The notes beneath the pieces were generated by a model, which saw only the letters and a program-made list of their open reading frames with translations, was not told the DNA's origin and ran no database searches. A DNA stretch of 45,846 bases from Marinilabilia sp046483585 (GTDB lineage Bacteria; Bacteroidota; Bacteroidia; Bacteroidales; Marinilabiliaceae): contig JAWOCV010000255.1 of the NCBI GenBank assembly GCA_046483585.1, positions 1-45,846 of the forward strand, read 5' to 3'. The position numbers were made by a program, and so were the translations under genes. Below are positions 24,185-31,782 of this stretch, one piece after another (position 1 is the stretch's first letter; every line of letters starts with the position of its first letter).

Positions 24185-25858
24185 ATGAAGATGAATAAAA
24201 TATTCTCAATGATAACAATCGGTGCATTGCTTGCCTTTTCGGCGTGCAATGACGACTTTCTGGATTCTGAACCAATCGTGGATCAGACTGCAGAAGGATA
24301 CTTTCAAACACCAAAGAATGCCCTTGAAGGGCTGACAGGATGCTATAACGGGTTGGTTCTTGATGAATGGACCAATGCCCACATGATTCCAACCATCGCT
24401 TCGGATGAAGCTTTTGCCGGCGGAGGTCAGGGAGAGGCCACGTCTGATGTGCCCTATGGATGGGATGAATTTGAAGAGGCCGGTAACAGAAATCAGAATG
24501 CTGCAATCTGGGCAAACCGGTATACAGCCATTTACAGATGCAACTCTTTCCTCGAAAATCTGGAAGGTGTGAACTGGGGCGAAGATGATAATCTGGCAAT
24601 TCAATATGAGGCTGAAGCGAGGTTTCTTAGAGCCTATTATTATTTTGATCTGGTCAGGTTTTTTGAGAATGTTCCGTTGGTTACTTCTGCGGAAGTAAAT
24701 AATACGAAACAAGCCGATCCTGCTGATGTATTCGAGCAGATAGCTGAAGACCTGAAATTCGCCGCTGAAAACCTTGAAGGCATTCCCTATTCGGATATGT
24801 CATCGAATGATTATGGCCACGCTACCAGGTGGGCAGCCGAGAGCATGATGGGCCGTGTCTTTTTATATTACACAGGCCGGTATAACCAGGAAGATCTTGC
24901 CGGGGTTGTTTCCGAATCTGAGGTGATTGATTACCTGGAAGATGTTATTCAGAACAGCGGCCATGATCTGGTAGACGATTTTGAAAATCTCTGGCCCGTT
25001 TCATCCGTTTCCGGTGAGGGTGAATATGTGGGAGAAGACAATGTAGAAACGGTTTTTGCTATTAAATACTCATGGGGCCCCAGCGCTGAAGGAAGAGGAA
25101 ATAATCGTTGGTTGATCAATTATGGACTTCGCTGGCATGATGGGACACCTGCACCTTATTCATGGGGATGGGGACAAGGAACGGTCTCGGAAAAATACTG
25201 GAGTGATGTCTATGATGACGGAGATACCCGCAAATCAGCCTCAATACTATCTGTTGAGGAAGAGCTTAATAATCAGGTGGCCAACATTGATGATGATGGG
25301 AATGTTACCTATAATGAGTTTGATCACACCCAGTGGGCCGATTATACTGGTTATTTCAATAAGAAATACATCCCTCTGGTCACCTCAATGGATGACTTTA
25401 CAGAGCTGCCCATTTCCAAGGATCCGAATAATAATGCCCAGTATGATCAATTTCAGGATTGGGTAGTTATCCGATATGCCGATGTGTTGCTGATGGCCGC
25501 CGAATTGCAATTGGGAACAGCTAAGGCCGATGAATATGTGCAACAAGTCAGAGCCAGGGCATTTGATGATCCCGATATGGAGGTTTCAGGGGTGACAATG
25601 GAGGAAATCCGGGAAGAGCGTCAACGTGAATTCTTCTTTGAAGGCATCCGCTACTGGGATCTGATGCGCTATGGTCAGGATATTGCATCTCAGGAGATCA
25701 ACACAACCGAAGTAGTATTGGAAGGGGGAGAGGAAAAAACAAAAGACATTGTTTTTGATACTTCAAAAGAAGGCTTTTTCCAAATTCCATGGGATCAAAT
25801 CGACCTCTCATATGAGGATGGTGAATATTACCTGGAACAAAATCCCGGCTGGGAATAG
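24185..25858 (+). CDS. SusD/RagB-like starch-binding-type lipoprotein
   Basis: A 557-residue surface lipoprotein that caps the SusC pore and binds glycan. Lipobox LLAFSA-C21. SusD N-terminal signature NDDFLDSEPIVDQTAEGYF and the early TPR-like region (ALEGLTGCYNGL, ARFLRAYYYFDLVRFF) are clear. The C-terminal RagB/SusD region contains VVIRYADVLLMAAE and IREERQREFFFEGIRYWDLMRYG, the family hallmark. Length is typical. It starts 6 nt after the susC stop and belongs to the same operon. Confidence 0.97.
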   Translation: MKMNKIFSMITIGALLAFSACNDDFLDSEPIVDQTAEGYFQTPKNALEGLTGCYNGLVLDEWTNAHMIPTIASDEAFAGGGQGEATSDVPYGWDEFEEAGNRNQNAAIWANRYTAIYRCNSFLENLEGVNWGEDDNLAIQYEAEARFLRAYYYFDLVRFFENVPLVTSAEVNNTKQADPADVFEQIAEDLKFAAENLEGIPYSDMSSNDYGHATRWAAESMMGRVFLYYTGRYNQEDLAGVVSESEVIDYLEDVIQNSGHDLVDDFENLWPVSSVSGEGEYVGEDNVETVFAIKYSWGPSAEGRGNNRWLINYGLRWHDGTPAPYSWGWGQGTVSEKYWSDVYDDGDTRKSASILSVEEELNNQVANIDDDGNVTYNEFDHTQWADYTGYFNKKYIPLVTSMDDFTELPISKDPNNNAQYDQFQDWVVIRYADVLLMAAELQLGTAKADEYVQQVRARAFDDPDMEVSGVTMEEIREERQREFFFEGIRYWDLMRYGQDIASQEINTTEVVLEGGEEKTKDIVFDTSKEGFFQIPWDQIDLSYEDGEYYLEQNPGWE

Positions 25859-25881
25859 TTAAACCATAAAATACTGTTATT

Positions 25882-26736
25882 ATGAAATTAATAAATCTGA
25901 TATATGTTGTTTCTTTTGCCATGTTCATATCCTGTGAGCCTGTTGAAGAAACCTATGACCTGGGGGGTGTTCTTTCTGAGGAAGAAGCGACCCAGGGAAT
26001 TACCATTGAAAATGAAAAAGATGGTAATAATAAGATCCTCTTGCGGAATAATCTTGAAGGGGTGGGAAGCCTCTGGGATTACGGTACCGGTACTTCCAAT
26101 TTTGTCAATGATGAGGTCATTCTTCCTCCTGGTGAGCATGATATCAAGTTCACCGGGCTTTGTGATGGCGGAACTGTTTCGGTAACAAAAACCGTTGAGA
26201 TCACATCTGTGGAATATGAACTGGATGAAGAGTGGACCTACCTTTGCGGCGAACCCGGTGAAGGCGGTAAGACCTGGGTCTGGGCCACCGGAAATCCCAA
26301 TATGGGAAATGGGGGAACCAGCGCTCTTTACGGGAACGGACCTGAATTTATGACGGCCCCGGAATGGTGGATCGGCGATGCTGCAGAACTCGGTGAGAGT
26401 GGACTCTATGATGAGATGCATTTTACATATACAGATGTGACGCTTATTGATAAAGAGGATGAAAATACGGTGGCCGAAGAAACTACAGGCAAGTTTAGCC
26501 TTGATAACAAGACCACGGATGCCGATGGCCATTCCATCGAGGGGTTGCTTGAGGTTCCGTTTTATCCTATGGGGCTGGAGCTCGATGATCCTGAGAAATT
26601 TCCCAATCCCTACAAGTTTGAGCTTGTCAAACTCACTCCTGATGAAATGACACTTCGTCTCCGTGGTGGTGGAGGTGGAGAAGGCTGGGGCATAATCTAC
26701 CTGCTTAAACGAAAAGGGTATGAATATGAAAACTAG
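25882..26736 (+). CDS. SusE-position surface lipoprotein, probable glycan-binding
   Basis: A 284-residue lipoprotein (signal ends MFIS-C18). After a short linker, about 45-115 looks like a small beta-sandwich (PKD-like: LPPGEHDIKFTGLCDGGTVS). The remainder (about 120-284) is rich in W, G and acidic residues (KTWVWATGNPNMGNGG, EFMTAPEWW), a pattern seen in surface glycan-binding proteins encoded after susD. No catalytic motif is recognised. It begins 23 nt after susD, clearly in the same operon. By position it should bind the imported polysaccharide at the cell surface. Specific family not identified. Confidence 0.75.
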   Translation: MKLINLIYVVSFAMFISCEPVEETYDLGGVLSEEEATQGITIENEKDGNNKILLRNNLEGVGSLWDYGTGTSNFVNDEVILPPGEHDIKFTGLCDGGTVSVTKTVEITSVEYELDEEWTYLCGEPGEGGKTWVWATGNPNMGNGGTSALYGNGPEFMTAPEWWIGDAAELGESGLYDEMHFTYTDVTLIDKEDENTVAEETTGKFSLDNKTTDADGHSIEGLLEVPFYPMGLELDDPEKFPNPYKFELVKLTPDEMTLRLRGGGGGEGWGIIYLLKRKGYEYEN

Positions 26737-26837
26737 CTGAAATGTGGCAGCTTTTCATGATAGATGAGATTTGCATGAATCTTCAGCGATCAAATGCGAT
26801 CAGGTAAAGCTTTGTCAGGCGGCTAAAAATCAGAAAT

Positions 26838-26911
26838 CAAAACGAAGGTCTGTTGTTATCAGTTACAGTTTTTCTCATGGTATCTGACTTAATTTCCAGA
26901 CTTTCGTTTTG
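26838..26911. repeat. Inverted repeat in the gap before GH5
   Basis: CAAAACGAAGGTCTG (26838-26852) and CAGACTTTCGTTTTG (26897-26911) match as inverted copies at 14 of 15 positions around a 44-nt spacer. Could be a transcript-end structure after the SusE-position gene or a small element. Confidence 0.5.
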
Positions 26912-26984
26912 TTTCCAATAATCTGCTTCGGCAAAGACCTGTTTTGGAAAAAGAGGATCTTTTCGGAGTGGGGTTGTTGACTGC

Positions 26985-27051
26985 TTAGTCGCTCCCGGCG
27001 GCGGGGAATATTTATGAAACCGAAGTTCGACGAATTCAATAATCCGGGTTA
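26985..27051 (+). repeat. TTAGTCGCT...CCGGGTTA repeat, copy 1
   Basis: A 67-bp unit beginning TTAGTCGCT and containing TATTTATGAAACCGAAGTTC, then GACGAATTCAATAATCCGGG. A sister copy lies at 31658-31723 before the GH95-like gene; the GC-rich arm after TTAGTCGCT differs between them. It ends 26 nt before the GH5 ATG. Confidence 0.7.
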
Positions 27052-27076
27052 AATGATAATAAAATAAAAACAGATT

Positions 27077-28822
27077 ATGACTTTCCTTGAAAAATTACTC
27101 CTGTTGGCGGTTTCTTTTTTGACCTTTTCGTTTGCTTCCTGTGATGATAAAGAAGATGAACAGGATGTTCTGAAGATCGATACTGAAGAAGTCGATCTTG
27201 GCCCTGATGAGTTGTCGGGAGAGTTCACGCTAAGCACTACAGCTTCTTCATGGGAGATCGGAAATCCGGACGCGGAATGGCTTGAATTGTCAGAAAAAAG
27301 CGGAACCTCTGTAAAAGCAACGATAACCGTTGAAGCTGAGGATAAATCACTTGAATCAAGAACGGCTGTTCTTACCATTCGTGCCGGCAATGCCGAACCT
27401 GTGGAGATAACCGTGAATCAGGCTTCATCTGAGTATCTTTATTCACTTGATGCCGGCACAAAGGATATTTCATTAAAGATGACCGGAGGTTCGGAATCCT
27501 TTGAATTGTTAAGTACAGCTCCTGAATGGGAAATCGAAACCGATGCTGGATGGCTGGAATTCAACAAAACTTCGGGAACCGCATCGAATGAAACCATCAC
27601 TGTTTCGGCCGGAAAAAATGAAACTGGATCTGAGCGAAATACAAAAATGATTTTAACCGCAGAATATGCTCCACCGGTAGAAATATCGGTCAGTCAGACT
27701 CCGGTGTTCCCTTCCTATAATACTTCACCAAAAGGTCCCGATATGACTGGTGTTGAAAAGACGGCTCCGCAATTATGTGATGAAATGAAGATTGGATGGA
27801 ACATAGGAAATACCCTGGAAGTTCCTGCTTCCGATGGCGGAGAAACGGGTTGGGGCAACCCGGAAGTTACGCGTCAGTTGATTGACGAGATTAAGGAGAC
27901 CGGTTTCAACGCCATTCGGATACCTTGTGCCTGGAATAGTTATGCCGATCAGGAAACTGCTGAAATTGATCAGGTGTGGTTGCAACGCGTCAAAGAAGTG
28001 GTTGATTATTGCATTGAAAACGAGATGTATGTGATTCTGAATAGTCACTGGGACGGTGGCTGGCTTGAAGAGAACCCCGTTTACGATAGGCAGGAAGAGG
28101 TGAATTTAAAACAAAAAGCTTTCTGGGAACAGGTTGCTTCCTGCTTCCGCGATTATGATGAACGCCTTCTCTTTGCCGGAACCAATGAAGTCCGTGAAGA
28201 TTATGGCGAACCTTCTTCTGAGAACATTGAAGTCCAGGAATCCTATAACCAGACTTTTGTCGATGCCGTACGTTCCACCGGTGGTAAGAATGCCTATCGC
28301 AATCTGATTGTTCAAACCTATAATACCAATATTGATCATGGGCTTGAGTATTTTTCCCTGCCTGAAGATGAGGTTGAAAAAAGATTGATGGTGGAGGTGC
28401 ACTATTACGATCCTTATAATTTCACTTTAAATTCGGACATGGACGATGCCTGCACCCGATGGGGTGAGCCCTTTGCCGGGGGAGATGTATGTGACTGGGG
28501 ACAGGAATCACATGTGGATGCACAATTCAAAGAATTGAAAGAAACATATATCGATCAGGGGATTCCGGTGATCATTGGAGAATATGGAGCTATTCACCGG
28601 GCCTCTCTTTCCGGAGAGGAATATGACAAACATGTGGAGGCACGAAGTTATTATCTGGAATATGTTACTCAGGTAGCGGTAAACAATGGCATCACTCCAT
28701 TTTATTGGGACAATGGACATGATGGAGATGAAGGTTTTGCTTTGTTTGATCGTTCCTCCGGTGAAGTCGTTGATGAACCTGCTCTTAGCGCCCTGATGAA
28801 AGGAGCCGGAGTCATTGAATGA
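27077..28822 (+). CDS. BACON-BACON-GH5 endo-glucanase/xyloglucanase lipoprotein
   Basis: A 581-residue surface lipoprotein (lipobox FSFAS-C22) that likely cuts the beta-1,4-glucan backbone. Two BACON domains at about 34-120 and 125-210 (SSWEIGNPDAEWLELSEKSG; PEWEIETDAGWLEFNKTSG) are followed by a GH5 barrel at about 225-575. Catalytic acid/base E371 in AGTNEVRED, nucleophile E502 in IIGEYGAIHR; KIGWNIGNTLE opens the barrel. BACON+GH5 with NIGNTLE resembles subfamily GH5_4 enzymes such as the Bacteroides ovatus xyloglucanase, so xyloglucan is my preferred substrate; other beta-glucans or mannan cannot be excluded from sequence alone. Confidence 0.9.
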   Translation: MTFLEKLLLLAVSFLTFSFASCDDKEDEQDVLKIDTEEVDLGPDELSGEFTLSTTASSWEIGNPDAEWLELSEKSGTSVKATITVEAEDKSLESRTAVLTIRAGNAEPVEITVNQASSEYLYSLDAGTKDISLKMTGGSESFELLSTAPEWEIETDAGWLEFNKTSGTASNETITVSAGKNETGSERNTKMILTAEYAPPVEISVSQTPVFPSYNTSPKGPDMTGVEKTAPQLCDEMKIGWNIGNTLEVPASDGGETGWGNPEVTRQLIDEIKETGFNAIRIPCAWNSYADQETAEIDQVWLQRVKEVVDYCIENEMYVILNSHWDGGWLEENPVYDRQEEVNLKQKAFWEQVASCFRDYDERLLFAGTNEVREDYGEPSSENIEVQESYNQTFVDAVRSTGGKNAYRNLIVQTYNTNIDHGLEYFSLPEDEVEKRLMVEVHYYDPYNFTLNSDMDDACTRWGEPFAGGDVCDWGQESHVDAQFKELKETYIDQGIPVIIGEYGAIHRASLSGEEYDKHVEARSYYLEYVTQVAVNNGITPFYWDNGHDGDEGFALFDRSSGEVVDEPALSALMKGAGVIE

Positions 28823-28840
28823 TTTGCAGATTTACAGGTT

Positions 28841-28938
28841 AAAAAACCACGGGCAGTTTGGGATGCTTTTAGCATTTAAATTATTCTTGGGATTAGAGGT
28901 ATATTAAAGTCTTTCCTTCTGTCCTGTGGTTGTTTTTT
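28841..28938. terminator. Long-loop inverted repeat after GH5
   Basis: AAAAAACCACGGGCAG (from 28841) and CTGTCCTGTGGTTGTTTTTT (ending 28938) are imperfect inverted repeats with a T-run at the right end. It could terminate the susC-to-GH5 transcript. The rest of the 303-bp gap before GH2 is A/T-rich with no ORF. Confidence 0.35.
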
Positions 28939-29125
28939 GTTAAAATTGTATCATACCTTGTTAAAATATAATAAGATTTTATCGTTTTAATCAATAAATT
29001 TTGTTGTTGTAATTTCTACAAATAGTCTGATTTTTCTTTATCTTGCCTCCTGACCTGTGTTTTTTTGGAATTAATTGTTTTTGAAGTGTTAATAATAACT
29101 GGATTAACCATTAGATATTCACAGT

Positions 29126-31555
29126 ATGAGACGTTTTTTTTCTTTTCCGCTTCTGGCTGTTTTTTTCTTGATCATCTCCTGTACTCAGCCGGAAAAGGAA
29201 GAGGCCCGGGAGGTGAGATTATTTAACAATAATTGGGCTTTCTCTATGGCTGACAGCGCCGGGTCTTATCAATCTCCCGGGTTTGATGACTCGCAGTGGC
29301 GAACACTTGAATTGCCCCACGACTGGAGTATAGAGGGGGAATTCAGTCCTGATCATCCGGCAGGGATCGGCGGGGGCGCCTTACCCGGAGGAATTGGGTG
29401 GTACCGGAAATCTTTCAAACTGGAGGAATCTGCAAAAGATAAGCGGGTTTTTATTGATTTCGACGGGGTTTACATGAACAGTGAAGTGTGGATCAACGGG
29501 CATCATCTGGGAAAACGGCCCAACGGGTATATCTCGTTTCGTTATGATCTCACGCCTTACCTCAATTACGGGGAAAAAGAAAATGTGATCGCCGTGAAAG
29601 TTGATAACAGCAAGCAACCCAATTCACGTTGGTATTCCGGATCGGGAATTTATCGAAACGTGTGGCTCACCAGGGTCAATCCCCTTTATGTGGACCAGTG
29701 GGGGACTTTTGTGCGCACTTCAAAAATCACAGGTGACAGAGCTTATCTAGACATTGAACACACCATTTCCAATCAATTGGACCGGGATACTTCTTTTCAT
29801 TTGATGACCGAAATCTTCACCCCCGGCGGTGAGCGCATTGCATCTACCGGAATGAGTGATGTCCGGATAAAAAGTAAGGGGGAAGAAACAATTGATTTAT
29901 CAGCCGAGGTGGCCGGTCCGCAACTTTGGTCCATCGACAAACCTCAGCTTTACCGGGCTGTAACTACCGTTTTGATAGGGGAAGAAAAATTGGATGAATA
30001 CGAAACAGAATTCGGGATCCGAAATTTTCACTTCGACAGCGACAAAGGGTTTTTCCTGAATGGAGAATCGGTGAAACTCAAAGGCGTTTGCCTGCATCAT
30101 GATCAGGGGGCTCTCGGGGCTGCCCTGAACCGGCGGGCCAAAGAACGCCAGTTGGAGATTATGAAAGATATGGGGGTAAATGCCATCCGGACAGCCCACA
30201 ATCCGCCTGCACCCGAATTGCTTGAGTTGTGTGACAGCATGGGCTTTATTGTGATGAATGAAACTTTTGATGAGTGGAAGGAATCAAAAGTGGAATACGG
30301 GTATTCGATGTACTGGGATGAATGGCACGAGCAGGATTTGCGGGACCACATCCGCCGTGATCGCAATCACCCCAGTGTAATGATCTGGAGCATCGGAAAC
30401 GAGATCCCGGAACAATGGGACAGCGTGGGAACTACCATGACCCGGGAGCTGGCCGGAATTGTCAGGGAACTGGATGACACCCGCCCCATTACCACCGGTA
30501 ACAATGGGCCCACACCTGATAATTCACTCATCCAATCGGGGGAACTGGATCTGATCGGTTACAATTATCATCATCAGGATTATGCCGATTTCCCGGAGAC
30601 TTTTCCCGGAGAAAAGTTTATTGCCACGGAAACCAATTCGGCCCTTGGCACGCGTGGAAGTTACGATATGCCTTCCGACAGCATCCGGGTGTGGCCTTAC
30701 AAATGGGATGAACCCTTTCATGACGGCAATCCCGATCATTCATGTTCGGCTTATGACAACTGCCATACACCCTGGGGATCGACACATACCGCCACCTGGA
30801 AGGAGATCAAAAACCATGATTTCATGTCGGGCATGTTCATCTGGACCGGCTTTGACTACCTTGGAGAACCCACCCCTTATGAATGGCCTTCCCGAAGCTC
30901 TTACTTCGGAGTGGTCGATCTGGCCGGTTTTCCCAAAGATGCTTACTATTTTTACAAGAGTGAGTGGACGCAAGATACGGTTCTTCACGTCTTCCCGCAC
31001 TGGAACTGGGAGAAGGGGGATACCGTGGACGTCTGGTCTTACTACAATAATGCAGATGAAGTCGAATTGTTCCTGAATGGAAAATCCCTGGGAACGAAAG
31101 GCAAACCTGAAAACAAATTTCATGTGCAATGGCGTGTTCCCTATCAACCCGGTGCCATCCGGGCGGTTTCCCTGAAGGATGAGGATGTCGTGGCAACAAA
31201 AGAAATCCGGACAGCCGGGGAGCCTGCCTTGCTGAAAATGGACGTCGACAGGAATCAAATCAAAGCGGATGGAAAAGACCTGGCTTATGTCTCTGTTTCC
31301 GTCACCGACAAAAACGGCAATCTGGTGCCCCGTGCAGACAATCTTGTAAAATTCAGCCTTGACGGTGAAGCCAGTATTGTGGCTACCGACAATGGTGACC
31401 AAACCAGTCATGCCTCTTTTCAGTCGCATCAGCGCAAGACTTTTCATGGTAAATGCCTGGCCATTGTGAAGGCAGGTGAGGAGCCCGGCCAGATTGTTGT
31501 CAAAGCTTCTGCGGAAGGGCTGCCGGATGGGGTGGTCCGTATTCAGACGAAGTAA
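29126..31555 (+). CDS. Glycoside hydrolase family 2, beta-galactosidase-like lipoprotein
   Basis: An 809-residue GH2 enzyme with a lipobox (FFLIIS-C19). Order: sugar-binding domain (about 30-190; GWYRKSF, VWINGHHLGKRPNGY), Ig-like domain, TIM barrel (about 305-600) and C-terminal DUF4982/Ig-like region. Acid/base E426 in WSIGNEIPEQ and nucleophile E502 in FIATETNSALG are in the right contexts, with the conserved NAIRTAHNPPAPELLELCD upstream. Most likely a beta-galactosidase removing galactose from xyloglucan side chains; GH2 also contains other activities. A paralogue lies at 34245. Confidence 0.9.
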   Translation: MRRFFSFPLLAVFFLIISCTQPEKEEAREVRLFNNNWAFSMADSAGSYQSPGFDDSQWRTLELPHDWSIEGEFSPDHPAGIGGGALPGGIGWYRKSFKLEESAKDKRVFIDFDGVYMNSEVWINGHHLGKRPNGYISFRYDLTPYLNYGEKENVIAVKVDNSKQPNSRWYSGSGIYRNVWLTRVNPLYVDQWGTFVRTSKITGDRAYLDIEHTISNQLDRDTSFHLMTEIFTPGGERIASTGMSDVRIKSKGEETIDLSAEVAGPQLWSIDKPQLYRAVTTVLIGEEKLDEYETEFGIRNFHFDSDKGFFLNGESVKLKGVCLHHDQGALGAALNRRAKERQLEIMKDMGVNAIRTAHNPPAPELLELCDSMGFIVMNETFDEWKESKVEYGYSMYWDEWHEQDLRDHIRRDRNHPSVMIWSIGNEIPEQWDSVGTTMTRELAGIVRELDDTRPITTGNNGPTPDNSLIQSGELDLIGYNYHHQDYADFPETFPGEKFIATETNSALGTRGSYDMPSDSIRVWPYKWDEPFHDGNPDHSCSAYDNCHTPWGSTHTATWKEIKNHDFMSGMFIWTGFDYLGEPTPYEWPSRSSYFGVVDLAGFPKDAYYFYKSEWTQDTVLHVFPHWNWEKGDTVDVWSYYNNADEVELFLNGKSLGTKGKPENKFHVQWRVPYQPGAIRAVSLKDEDVVATKEIRTAGEPALLKMDVDRNQIKADGKDLAYVSVSVTDKNGNLVPRADNLVKFSLDGEASIVATDNGDQTSHASFQSHQRKTFHGKCLAIVKAGEEPGQIVVKASAEGLPDGVVRIQTK

Positions 31556-31560
31556 TTTTG

Positions 31561-31605
31561 CCTGAACTATTCATAAATTATTTTCCCTTATGAATAAAGT
31601 TCAGG
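31561..31605. terminator. Hairpin after GH2
   Basis: CCTGAACT-TTCATAA pairs with TTATGAA-AAGTTCAGG across an A/T-rich loop, 5 nt after the GH2 stop. There is no T-run, so it may be an mRNA-stabilising or processing structure rather than a terminator. Confidence 0.45.
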
Positions 31606-31657
31606 TTAACCCCGACTTAGATGAAGTTAAACTTTTGAAAAAAGTTTTTACTGAATC

Positions 31658-31723
31658 TTAGTCGCTGTCGGAGACAGGGATTATTTATGAAACGAAGTTC
31701 GACGAAGTCAATAATCCGGGTTA
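31658..31723 (+). repeat. TTAGTCGCT...CCGGGTTA repeat, copy 2
   Basis: A 66-bp unit. GGATTATT (31678-31685) and AATAATCC (31710-31717) are perfect inverted repeats around TATGAAACGAAGTTCGACGA. CTGTC-GGA-GACAG forms a small hairpin at its left. Sister of 26985-27051. Confidence 0.7.
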
Positions 31724-31782
31724 GGTAATCCATAATGTCCCGGAAATAAGGGTCGAAAAACGATAAAACCCATTTTTAGATT

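Noticed and set aside
25888..26532. 214-codon minus-strand ORF
   Set aside because: Antisense of the SusE-position lipoprotein; low-complexity translation without family features.
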